This document shows, piece after piece, positions 47,103 through 56,035 of a DNA stretch of 64,000 bases. Source of the DNA: Helicobacter bilis (GTDB lineage Bacteria; Campylobacterota; Campylobacteria; Campylobacterales; Helicobacteraceae); assembly GCF_001999985.1 (NCBI RefSeq), contig NZ_CP019645.1, positions 2,108,001 to 2,172,000 on the forward strand, read 5' to 3'. Position 1 is the stretch's first letter; each line of letters begins with the position of its first letter. Position numbers and translations under genes: made by a program. The notes beneath the pieces are model-generated. The model did not search any database, was not told where the DNA came from, and saw only the letters and a list, made by a program, of their open reading frames with translations.

Positions 47103-50100
47103 CTAAGCAAATCTTAGCTCATAACTAAGGCGACTTGCGGGTTTATACCTTAAGTGTTCAATGCTCTTTATTTTTTTTAACAATTTATTAAACTTCTCAT
47201 CATCTAAGATTCCACGCTCAAAATACATCGTTTTAAAACCTAATTCGTTTTGCCCTTTTCTTATCTGTTCTATAATGACATAAAATTCGCTATCTAACTG
47301 ATTTGCACTTACGCTAACACTTTCTTGTCTTTTGCCCTTGCTTACGCCTTTATGCGTTGCATTATCCGCATAATCTTGATATTTCGCAATATCATCAAGT
47401 GTAACAGGCTTTTGTCCGCTAAGTTTAACTAGATTGGAATCTATTCCGTGCCGATTAAGCGTGTGGATTACATCGCTTGGGTCTATGCTTCTGCGGACAT
47501 CTTGGGGATATTTAAAGCCTAGAACTTTTGCGGTATTCTCATCAAGTTGATTTATCGCAAAGCGTTTATTTTTAGCTAGTGCATAGGCTAGAGTGTCAGC
47601 ATTTAAGTTTTCTTTACCGATAAGATTCATTTTGCTACCATATTTAACACTAGAATCTATATTTTCAAGTACTTTAATCAAATTTTTATCATTTTTTCTT
47701 GCTTCCATTCTACGCATTATAGCGTATTTTCCACTCATTACCGCCTTACTTCCTACCGCCCCACCTAAGAATCCAGCGGCAAACTTAGCAGGATTAAATC
47801 CTACAATGTTTCCATTCTCATCAGTTTCAATTCCTGCTACACTGCCACTTAAGACTCCAGCTCCTAAATGTTGTGGATTAGAATACATAATATTAGGGCT
47901 ATTTTCATTAAAATATTTATGTGTAGATTCTTTATTTTTTGGTTTAGTCTTAGTGATATTGCCTTTTGTATCTGTATAACTTCCTTTATTGTCAATATGC
48001 TTTATTTGGTTAGAATCAAATGCTACTATTTCTCTATCATTAAACAATATGCCATCATATCCTGCTTTTTTATAAAATTGTTGCAATGGATAGATTCTAG
48101 CTGTTTGATACATTCTTCCATAACCGCCATATACACCATAGTGTCCGCCCACTACTTCCTGTAATTTCTCATTCTCTCTTGCAGCGGCTAGGATATAAAG
48201 CTCGGTTTCATTTTTAAAAAATTCTTTTTCAAACCCAGCTTCATATAATGTGGGCGAATCTTTTTTTAAGAGAGAATCAAGCTCTTTTAACTCTTGCAAA
48301 CTCTCATCTAAATTAGGATTATGTTTTAAATCTGCCTCGTAAGCTCTTATGCTCTCATGCAAATTTTCCTTTTTTAGATTATAAAGCGGTGTGCTAAACT
48401 CTTTACCACTTTCTATATGCCTTATCTTAACGCTTTCTCTGTCATATTGCAAAAACTCAAAGCCGCTTTCTTTTAACTCTGCTTTTGCTTGTTTTAGATT
48501 TTCTATTGCCCTTAATCCCCTTTCTTTATCTTTTTTAGTGAATTTAAAAATTTTATCAATCTCTTTTATTTTTTCTTGTGTAAGCTCTTTTTCCATAATA
48601 AAGGGCTTTTTGATATTTAAAAATACTTCATATATAAAGTTTCCTTCATCATCATCTGCATAGTTTTTAGCAAGGTTTTTATCATTGGAAAACCAATTGC
48701 CTATGCTAAAATTAGAAACTGAATTATCTTTAGTATTAAAGACTTCAAAAGGTTTTTTAAGTTCTTTATTATGCAATCTTTTCATACTGCTTAGTGTTGT
48801 GCCATGATAAAACACTTTAGGCAGTCCATTTTCATCTTTTGTTAAAGGGCTAGAATCTTTATGCCATTCTAGTAAATCTTTTGCCTTTTTCTCATCGTAA
48901 TTAAACTTTTGCATGGTAGATTCTAGTGTTTGTTGTGGTATAATGTCGGTGTCAATCTTGTTGGCTGAATATTGCGAGGTCTGTAAAAGCTTTTGCGAGA
49001 TAGAATTGAAGTTTGGAGATTGATAAATAAAACTACCGCCTTTTTCTAGTTTATTATTAAGGTTTCTCGTTTCTTTAATTCCGTTACTAATACTTACTAA
49101 ATATTCCCCATTATCAAAACTAACATTTACGAAATAATCATCATTTTTTAAATGCTTAATAAAGAGATATTCCCCCATATCATCACGCATAATCGCTTCA
49201 GGTAAATCTAGCACTTCTTTAATCTGCGGTATGTATTTTTCTCTGCCTTGTGATACTAGCTTTTTAAGGCTTCCTAGTTGTAGTTTTATTTCTTTGCCAC
49301 CTAGAGCTTCTCTAATCTCATCGTTATGCTTTGGCGTGTAACTCTCATCTAAGCTTTTAAGGTTAAATGTTTCAAGCCACTGCTCTTGCACTTCTTGTGT
49401 AAGCGTGTGTTCTTTACCTTTTTTGTCTGTAAAGTGAATGTCTTTTGGTGCTTCCTTAACACTAGATATTTCATTTTTCAAACGATATAAAAACTTGGCT
49501 TCATAAGTGTTATTTGTATCCTTTATCATTTGTTGTATAAGCTTCAAGGCTGTATCTGTCCCTTTAGCTTTTATTGCATAATCGACTTGAAATCTTGCAT
49601 TATCTATAAAATCTTTTAGGGCTTCTACTTTGCTTGGTTTATTTTCTTGTGGGGTTTTATTTGGTAATTGATTTTTTAAATCCCTTATTCTTTGTTCTAC
49701 TAAATCCAACTTATCTAAAAATTCACTATTATGTGCGGGGCTAAAACTATAAGGGCTGTAATCATTGCGATTACTTTGCATAATCTTTTCTAAATGTGCT
49801 TTTTCTTTATATGCTGTTTCTAAATCATAGTTTGCAATTTTCTCAATCTCTGCGGCTTTCTCTGTTTCTTGTTGTGTTTTTAATTGTGTCTCTTTTTCTG
49901 CGTGCAGTCTGTCTCTTTCTTTATTTAATGCTTCTACTATCTCGCCTGTTTCCTTTCGTATTTTATCCATTTGCTTATAAAATGGCTTTTCTGCTTCCCT
50001 TGCTAGAAACTCTGTAGCATTGCTTTTATATACCTCTTCTATATCATGTTTCATATTTGCCAGTATATTTTCTGCATAGTGGTTTCTATCTCTTGGGTTT

Positions 50101-52340
50101 TCTAGTGAATTTGCCATGTTTAAAAATCTATCTGCTAATCCCTCTTGCTGTTGATTAAAGGTAAATTCATGTCCTTTCATAATCTTTCTTTCATTTGTCA
50201 TAAATTCTGCATAGCTGTCTATATCTTTGGAATCTGCATTGATTTTTTTTAATAGCTCTTGTTGTCTTGGCTCAAGTAATAAGGCTTCTTTGATAGGCTT
50301 TTCAAAATCTGCTAGTTCATCATCTGGGATTTCTATGTATTTTCTGCCATTCTCATTTACTTCGTATGGTTTTGTTTGTGGTGTGTCTTTACTTATTTCT
50401 TGCTTTATGCTATCATTGGTTTGCTCTAGTGAATGTGCTTTTGCACCATCGCCTTGTTCTGCTTTTGCGGAAGTGTGGTAGTGAGTTGGCGGCTCCACCG
50501 CTAGAGTTTTATGCGGATTAGCCTTATTGTCTTTTGGTCTAATATCCCTATTTGTTAAATGCACGACTTCGCCATCATCTTTTTTAACTCCCATTTTGCC
50601 AATTTTCTTATCATTTATCATTTTTGCAATGAGTGCTACATCTTCTCTGTTGTTCTCTAAAAAATGCGTAGGATTATTTTTAATTTGTAAGAATAATTTA
50701 AACGCTTCACTTGGCTTTTTAAACATTTCGGGGTGTTTTTGTGCTAATTTTGTTAAATCTGCATGAATTGAAGTTGCAGAAATATCAGCAGCATTTTTTA
50801 TCCATTGCTCCATATTGGTATTAATAGAAACTTGCGATAAAGGACTTATGTCATTCTCTTTTAATATAAAATTATCGCCAATTATGCTACCATCTGCTTT
50901 CGCAACTTCTGGCTTATACTCTAACAACAATTGCTTCTGTGCTTGTGCTTCTTTTATCTCTGCTATATCTGCATATTGGTCTCTGTATGATTCTAGTGTT
51001 GCGTTTTCGTTTTTGTCTCTTTGCATTAACTCATCATAAGTTTTTGGCTGTGCTAGCTGCAATTCTTGTTTTTCTATGGCTGTGATGTTGTTTTTATCTG
51101 TTGTTATGAAATAGGTTTCATTATTTGCCTCTGCTTTTATTATGCTTTTATTTGGCGTGTGGATTGGGTTATTGTGTGTGAGTTGTTGGGCTAGTTGTTT
51201 TAATAACTCTGTGTTTTGCTTTATCTCTTGTGTGGCAACAACTAGATTATTTAATATATCTTGTTGAATGTTTTCTTTATTTGCTTCAAATTGGCTTATT
51301 TTTTGTGTGAGTTCTTCATTATACTTTGCTTGTCTCTCCATGTTTTGAATGAGTGGATTACTTGCAATGGCTTCTATCTCGCTTGTATCTTTTGGGGTTA
51401 ATATCTGTGTATTACCTCTTATTTGGCTCTGTAATTCTTTATCACTTAAAGGTGTGTTTGCCTTGTATTCAAATCTTGGTTTATTCTCTTTATCTTTTAT
51501 GGGTTTAAAGCCTTTGTCTAAATCTGCTTTATTTAGCACTTTAAGCGTTTCTAGTGTGATTTCACTTGGGTATTTTAAATCTTTTATAGCACTTTGCAAG
51601 GCTTTTGTTATGGCTGCATTATCGCCTATGTAAGGGATAAAGGCAAAAAGCTTTTTAAATAATCTATTGGTTAAAAAGACTTTTATTCTGCCCTCTAGTG
51701 TTGTGGCTAATGCACCGCTGCCTACTTGGTTTTCTAATGCTTTTGCTTTGCTTATTTCTTGGGCGAATTGATAGCTTTTAGCATAGCTTTTAAAAGTATC
51801 GAGTATAGGATAGATTTCAGGGTGCAGTGTAAGCTTTTCTAGATTCTCAATATCGCTTAAAATCTTAGTAAAATCAATTGGGAATGTATCATCATTTAGC
51901 TTTACATTTCTGTCTAATGCCCTAAGTATTGTTAGCATTTGTGTGTGTTTTTGCATTCTTGGATTAAAGTTTTTAAATATTGTGTTCTCTAGCCCTTTTA
52001 TGCTATCACCCCATTGTGTGTCTAGCACTCTTTGTTTCCATTGCTCTATGGTAAGTCTTGAATCTAAGTCTTTTTTATTCATGCCTTTGGTTAGGGCTTT
52101 GGCAAATTTGTCATTTAAAGACTCTTTTATTTGTGCGTAGTTTTTATTTGCTTGTTGAAAGTTTGAAAAAAGTTCGTCTGCTTCTTGACGCGTTAATGTT
52201 TTTTGGGTAGGATTGTTTGCTGGAGTTGGCGTATTATCAATAGGACTTTGTGCGGACGAAACCACGCCTGAATCTCGTGCTTCTATAGCTTCCGCATTGT
52301 TTATTCTTTTTCTTACTTCTCTTAATTTAGTTGTTGGCAT
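47103..52340 (-). CDS. Polyvalent protein: ADP-ribosyltransferase-like plus nuclease-like domains, 5'-truncated
   Basis: 1745 residues from the first ATG, but the frame continues upstream without a start. Mostly helical and charged. About 1020-1130: AIMRDDMGEYLFIKHLKND and YFVNVSFDNGEYLVSISNG resemble PBECR (barnase/EndoU/colicin/RelE-like) nuclease domains. About 1175-1490: VFYHGTTLSSMKRLHNKEL, NFSIGNWFSND, GYDGILFNDREIVAFDSNQI and NIMYS follow the ADP-ribosyltransferase domain of phage and conjugative-element polyvalent proteins. A glycine/alanine-rich hydrophobic segment lies near 1490-1530. The last 200 residues, with DVIHTLNRHGID, PVTLDDIAKYQDYAD and QNELGFKTMYFE, look like another PBECR nuclease. 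No phage or conjugation genes adjoin. Domain names are from pattern memory. Confidence 0.65.
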   Translation of the reverse strand: MPTTKLREVRKRINNAEAIEARDSGVVSSAQSPIDNTPTPANNPTQKTLTRQEADELFSNFQQANKNYAQIKESLNDKFAKALTKGMNKKDLDSRLTIEQWKQRVLDTQWGDSIKGLENTIFKNFNPRMQKHTQMLTILRALDRNVKLNDDTFPIDFTKILSDIENLEKLTLHPEIYPILDTFKSYAKSYQFAQEISKAKALENQVGSGALATTLEGRIKVFLTNRLFKKLFAFIPYIGDNAAITKALQSAIKDLKYPSEITLETLKVLNKADLDKGFKPIKDKENKPRFEYKANTPLSDKELQSQIRGNTQILTPKDTSEIEAIASNPLIQNMERQAKYNEELTQKISQFEANKENIQQDILNNLVVATQEIKQNTELLKQLAQQLTHNNPIHTPNKSIIKAEANNETYFITTDKNNITAIEKQELQLAQPKTYDELMQRDKNENATLESYRDQYADIAEIKEAQAQKQLLLEYKPEVAKADGSIIGDNFILKENDISPLSQVSINTNMEQWIKNAADISATSIHADLTKLAQKHPEMFKKPSEAFKLFLQIKNNPTHFLENNREDVALIAKMINDKKIGKMGVKKDDGEVVHLTNRDIRPKDNKANPHKTLAVEPPTHYHTSAKAEQGDGAKAHSLEQTNDSIKQEISKDTPQTKPYEVNENGRKYIEIPDDELADFEKPIKEALLLEPRQQELLKKINADSKDIDSYAEFMTNERKIMKGHEFTFNQQQEGLADRFLNMANSLENPRDRNHYAENILANMKHDIEEVYKSNATEFLAREAEKPFYKQMDKIRKETGEIVEALNKERDRLHAEKETQLKTQQETEKAAEIEKIANYDLETAYKEKAHLEKIMQSNRNDYSPYSFSPAHNSEFLDKLDLVEQRIRDLKNQLPNKTPQENKPSKVEALKDFIDNARFQVDYAIKAKGTDTALKLIQQMIKDTNNTYEAKFLYRLKNEISSVKEAPKDIHFTDKKGKEHTLTQEVQEQWLETFNLKSLDESYTPKHNDEIREALGGKEIKLQLGSLKKLVSQGREKYIPQIKEVLDLPEAIMRDDMGEYLFIKHLKNDDYFVNVSFDNGEYLVSISNGIKETRNLNNKLEKGGSFIYQSPNFNSISQKLLQTSQYSANKIDTDIIPQQTLESTMQKFNYDEKKAKDLLEWHKDSSPLTKDENGLPKVFYHGTTLSSMKRLHNKELKKPFEVFNTKDNSVSNFSIGNWFSNDKNLAKNYADDDEGNFIYEVFLNIKKPFIMEKELTQEKIKEIDKIFKFTKKDKERGLRAIENLKQAKAELKESGFEFLQYDRESVKIRHIESGKEFSTPLYNLKKENLHESIRAYEADLKHNPNLDESLQELKELDSLLKKDSPTLYEAGFEKEFFKNETELYILAAARENEKLQEVVGGHYGVYGGYGRMYQTARIYPLQQFYKKAGYDGILFNDREIVAFDSNQIKHIDNKGSYTDTKGNITKTKPKNKESTHKYFNENSPNIMYSNPQHLGAGVLSGSVAGIETDENGNIVGFNPAKFAAGFLGGAVGSKAVMSGKYAIMRRMEARKNDKNLIKVLENIDSSVKYGSKMNLIGKENLNADTLAYALAKNKRFAINQLDENTAKVLGFKYPQDVRRSIDPSDVIHTLNRHGIDSNLVKLSGQKPVTLDDIAKYQDYADNATHKGVSKGKRQESVSVSANQLDSEFYVIIEQIRKGQNELGFKTMYFERGILDDEKFNKLLKKIKSIEHLRYKPASRLSYELRFA

Positions 52341-52559
52341 TCCTGTTAAAAGAAAGTTTTCATTATCTCTAGCTGTTATTAATACATAAAATTTATTTCT
52401 CTTTTCGGCTTGAAAAACTTTTATAAACTCTTTTGTGGGCTGCCCATCTTTATTGATTGTATATGGCTAAATCCATTTAAAAACTCATCTGTGCTTGTTT
52501 TATGGTTGGCTTTTTCTTGTTTGTCTATGTCGTCCAGCATATCTTTAATAGATTGCTGA
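52341..52559 (-). pseudogene. Decayed 5' part of the polyvalent protein gene
   Basis: The frame of the downstream gene continues here as TKEFIKVFQAEKRNKFYVLI up to about 52465, where one base appears lost. In the neighbouring frame the sequence goes on upstream (DDIDKQEKANHKTSTDEFLN) to a TAG near 52556, with no start codon. Restoring one base near 52465 would join them as NGFS-PYTINKDGQ. The rebuilt block resembles the C-terminal part of another PBECR domain. A copy of a repeat shared with the murJ insert (52576-52604) lies just outside. Confidence 0.6.
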
Positions 52560-52649
52560 AATAGAGTCTAATTTCTGCGTTGTCTCTTTAGTGCTTTTAG
52601 CGGATTACATAGAGAATTAAGCCTCATAGATTCTGTGATTATAACAGCA

Positions 52650-54173
52650 TTATCCCTGTGTTACAAAGCTTGGTTCTTGTGTTTGCATATTAAATGGATT
52701 AGCTTGTTGTGGCATAGGGGTGTTACCTATATTGCCTATGTTATCCATATTTGCACCCATGCTATTATTCATTATATTATTATTCATGGGGCTATTTCCC
52801 ATTAAGTTTTCATTTTGAAAATTTGCATTTTGTTGTGGTATCGCGTTAAATGGATCATTCATACTTTCTGCTTGCATTTCATTTGCCATGTTAAACGGGT
52901 TAGCTTGTTGTGGCATGTTTGGAATCTGCTCGTTTTGTGCTGTTTGCTGCAGCATTGATGCAAGCGGGTTATTCTCATTTATTGCGTTTGCGTTATTTGT
53001 ATTTGTCGCATTCGTTGTTGTTTCTTTCACTGCAGATTCTGCACTCTTAGATTCTGGTTTCACAGAGAGTTTATCTAGCTCTTCTTTATCAAGCTGTCTG
53101 CCTTTATCTGCCGCATCAAGCATTTTTTCATATTTTTTCATCTCTTTTGCTTTTGCGATTCTTTTTGCTTCTTCTGCTTCAGCTTGCAAAGTCTCTTCAT
53201 CTTTGTTTGCCTCTATTTCAGCGGCAAGTTTTGCTTCTCTGTCATTAATGATTTTTTCATATTTTTGACTTAGAGATTCTGTACTTAAGTCATCTTCATA
53301 CGCCTTTCTTGCTTTATTTGCATCTGCTTTGATAGATTCTATTGTTTTATGTGTCGCACTATCGCCTTTTGGATAAAACTCTAGGGCATTTTGCACAGGC
53401 ACAATATTATCACCTAATCGCATAAGTGGTGTGCCTTTATCATAAATAATACTTTGGACCTCACCCCTGCCTATACGCGTTTCATCATATTGCTTTGTTT
53501 CTGGGTTTAGATTATAGTGTGCTTTGACTTGATAGCTTCCGGGTTCTACAAGATTCCCTTTAGAATCTTTTCCGTCCCAATTAAAGTCAATATAGCCCTG
53601 CTGTCCGTCTTTATTAGTGAGAGAAATCGTGCGGACAACTTCATTGTTTGGATTTAGAATCTCAATCACTGGACTACCTTGAGACGCATTAATCTTATTA
53701 TCAAAATACAGACTAAAATGATTTTCACCACCGCCTAAAACATTTAAGCCCATAATGTCTGTTTCTGCGATTTTACCTATCATAGAAACTGCATTAAGCG
53801 TATTTGCCTTTGCGCCTTGTGTTGTGGCATGAGTGTTTTCCTCCATACCCATATTAAGCATTTCAAGCGATTTTTTCATATCTTTTTGAAATTCTTGTAA
53901 AGCCTTATTTGTCTCTTGTGAAGCCTTCATGGCTTGAGCGACTTCTTTCATAGTCTTTTTATTTTCTTCTTGCATTTCCACTTGTGTTAATTGTGCGGTT
54001 TGCGTGATGATTTTATCAGTTTCCATAGGGGAAGTTGGGTCTTGATTCTTTAATTGCTCCAAAAAGAGTTTCATAAACGCATCTTTGTCTAATCCATTTG
54101 CAATTTGTGCGCTTTCTTTTTTCTTTTCTCTTGCGGCTGTTGAGCCTGTTACTTCGCCTAAATCGATTGCCAT
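52650..54173 (-). CDS. flgD: Flagellar hook capping protein FlgD, C-terminally extended
   Basis: Scaffold for hook subunit assembly. The N-terminal KDAFMKLFLEQLKNQDPTSPM is the FlgD hallmark; about 150-300 form the Ig-like/FlgD-tudor part (FNWDGKDSKGNLVEPGSYQV). After about residue 300 comes a charged coiled coil, then an N/Q/M/P-rich tail with two copies of PQQANPFNM. At 507 residues it is some 200 longer than I recall for H. pylori FlgD. No hook gene (flgE) or fliK adjoins; the orphan polyvalent gene lies immediately downstream. Confidence 0.9.
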   Translation of the reverse strand: MAIDLGEVTGSTAAREKKKESAQIANGLDKDAFMKLFLEQLKNQDPTSPMETDKIITQTAQLTQVEMQEENKKTMKEVAQAMKASQETNKALQEFQKDMKKSLEMLNMGMEENTHATTQGAKANTLNAVSMIGKIAETDIMGLNVLGGGENHFSLYFDNKINASQGSPVIEILNPNNEVVRTISLTNKDGQQGYIDFNWDGKDSKGNLVEPGSYQVKAHYNLNPETKQYDETRIGRGEVQSIIYDKGTPLMRLGDNIVPVQNALEFYPKGDSATHKTIESIKADANKARKAYEDDLSTESLSQKYEKIINDREAKLAAEIEANKDEETLQAEAEEAKRIAKAKEMKKYEKMLDAADKGRQLDKEELDKLSVKPESKSAESAVKETTTNATNTNNANAINENNPLASMLQQTAQNEQIPNMPQQANPFNMANEMQAESMNDPFNAIPQQNANFQNENLMGNSPMNNNIMNNSMGANMDNIGNIGNTPMPQQANPFNMQTQEPSFVTQG

Positions 54174-54248
54174 ATTCTATCCTTTGTTATGCAATATCCT
54201 TAAATACGCAATGATTTAGCAATTTTTATTCCATTGTGACTATATGTG

Positions 54249-54262
54249 TTGTTATATAACAA
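54249..54262. promoter_or_regulatory. Perfect palindrome between divergent flgD and barrel gene
   Basis: TTGTTATATAACAA is its own reverse complement over 14 bases, 76 bases upstream of the flgD start and about 150 upstream of the gene at 54415. It could be an operator; no regulator is implied by neighbours. Confidence 0.35.
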
Positions 54263-54414
54263 GTTATTTGATTTATTTGCGATTAATCGTCTAATTTAGA
54301 TTCTAAGTTTTAGATATTTGTCTGCACTAAACATGATAAGAATCTTAAATATAATAATATAATAAACCTCGCTTATAAATTACTTACAAGTAAAGTTTAT
54401 TAAAGGGGTAAAAA

Positions 54415-55008
54415 ATGAGACTATTAAGAATCTTTCTACTTAGCATTATGATATGCGGGGGCTTAAAGGCTGAAAACATGTTTGCTGGATTTTTACATTT
54501 CACTGCAAATTGGCTACAAATAGCTTCCTTTCACTATGGCTTTAGCACAGATTTAAACACAATAGATTCAAATAAAGTAACTAAAGATAGATTTGGCGGA
54601 ATCATTGGTGCAAGTGTAGGGTGGAATTTCTTTGTAAATGATGAATTTGGTTTAAAGCCTTCTGTATCCATTCCTTTTACTGATTATGAAGTAGGATTTG
54701 GAGCAAGGCTTAAATATCTTTATATGGACACTTATGCTCCCACTCACTCTGTGGGCGGAGTGCTATATATCCACCCAGAAGGGCTTACAGGCATAGGCTC
54801 AATTATAATTGGTGCTGGAGCAAATTTTAGCCAGACGCATAATCTCAAAGCAAATGGAGCATATATTGAAGTAGGCTTAGGCTTATTAAAAATAAGTCCA
54901 CTTTTAGTCAATACCGATATTACCTATCGTGCAAATATCTATGGCAAGTCTAATGATTTAGTTTTAGGGACAATCCATAGCTTAAACTTTGTTTGGACTT
55001 TTCTCTAA
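54415..55008 (+). CDS. Small outer-membrane beta-barrel protein
   Basis: 197 residues with a signal peptide (MRLLRIFLLSIMICGGLKA). Strand pattern with glycine and aromatic pairs (FGGIIGASVGWNFFVNDEFG, EVGFGARLKYLYMDTYA, GAYIEVGLGLLKISPL) and a closing HSLNFVWTFL consistent with an outer-membrane barrel of eight strands. Function unknown. AAAGGGG lies 6 bases before the ATG. Confidence 0.7.
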   Translation: MRLLRIFLLSIMICGGLKAENMFAGFLHFTANWLQIASFHYGFSTDLNTIDSNKVTKDRFGGIIGASVGWNFFVNDEFGLKPSVSIPFTDYEVGFGARLKYLYMDTYAPTHSVGGVLYIHPEGLTGIGSIIIGAGANFSQTHNLKANGAYIEVGLGLLKISPLLVNTDITYRANIYGKSNDLVLGTIHSLNFVWTFL

Positions 55009-55119
55009 GGTTTATTGGCTATGAAGTCTTAACATTTTAGCATTATAGAATCTTGCATTTTTTATGTTTAGCATAGCAAAATATTTTAAGCCTAGATTCT
55101 ATAACTTAGATTCTAAAAA

Positions 55120-55151
55120 AGATATTTCGCACTAATGCTTAAAATGACAAG
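55120..55151. repeat. Second, diverged copy of the murJ palindromic element
   Basis: AGATATTTCGC and ATGACAAGC match the two ends of the element at 40950-40978, with a different centre. It is intergenic here, between a barrel gene and cysE. Confidence 0.5.
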
Positions 55152-55166
55152 CTTTAGAATCTAAAT

Positions 55167-55997
55167 TTAAGAATTTGTCTTATCCCTTTTGTTTAATGCT
55201 TGTAAAAAGTCTTCATACGCTTTTCCTAGCTCTTTTTCCTTTGTGCTTAACTCTTCGCTTCTTTTGCGTAAAAAGTCCTTGCACTTTGTATTATCATCTG
55301 GCATATTTGTAAGAATATCTTCTAGAATCTTAATCCTGCATAGCATGTATTCAAACATGCTTTGGTCTATATCTGGCAGCTTTGTCCTTGTTGGCTTCTC
55401 ATTTTTCTCACTTTTTTCTTCCTTATTAATCACTCTAGCAGGAATGCCAACGGCAGTGCTTTTATCTGGCACATCTTTGATTACAACAGAGTTTGAGCCA
55501 ATCTTTGCATGTTCGCCAATCACAATATCACCTAGCACTTTTGCCCCTGCTCCAATGATTGCATTATGCAAGATTGTAGGGTGTCGCTTTGTCCTCTCTA
55601 AACTCACACCGCCAAGACTAACACCTTGATAGATCGTTACATCATTGCCAATTTGTGCGGTCTCACCAATCACTACGCCAATGCCATGATCAATAAACAC
55701 TCTTCTGCCAATATAAGCTGCGGGATGAATGTCAATATTTGTTAGAAACTGCGTCCAGCCCATGATGAGACGAGCTATTAGCTTGAATCCTTTTTTATGG
55801 AATCTATGTGCGATTCTATAATGCACGATTGCAATTAGCCCGGGATAATTTAAAAAAAGCTCTAAAAAATGATTGAAAGCTGGGTCTTTTTTCTGCGGTG
55901 TGTGAAAGTCTTCTTTAATCTGCTCCCATAAAGGCGGAAACTCTTTGTATATAATGTTGTTATTTGAATCAACTAAATTTTGTGTCGTGTTAGTCAT
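55167..55997 (-). CDS. cysE: Serine O-acetyltransferase
   Basis: Makes O-acetylserine for cysteine synthesis. The left-handed beta-helix repeats are clear (IHPAAYIGRRVFIDHGIGVV, IGNDVTIYQGVSLGG, AIIGAGAKVLGDIVIGEHAK), with catalytic D and H in FIDHGIG. 276 residues: the N-terminus is short as in EpsC types, and about 80 residues of charged coiled coil follow the hexapeptide domain, which is unusual. The usual C-terminal isoleucine that docks into cysteine synthase is replaced by the extension. Confidence 0.93.
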   Translation of the reverse strand: MTNTTQNLVDSNNNIIYKEFPPLWEQIKEDFHTPQKKDPAFNHFLELFLNYPGLIAIVHYRIAHRFHKKGFKLIARLIMGWTQFLTNIDIHPAAYIGRRVFIDHGIGVVIGETAQIGNDVTIYQGVSLGGVSLERTKRHPTILHNAIIGAGAKVLGDIVIGEHAKIGSNSVVIKDVPDKSTAVGIPARVINKEEKSEKNEKPTRTKLPDIDQSMFEYMLCRIKILEDILTNMPDDNTKCKDFLRKRSEELSTKEKELGKAYEDFLQALNKRDKTNS

Positions 55998-56035
55998 TAA
56001 ATTTGTCCTTATTATAAAGCCATTATTGTAGCAAC

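Noticed and set aside
52888..53268. 126-codon plus-strand frame opposite flgD
   Set aside because: Shadow of the low-complexity FlgD tail; no start signals.
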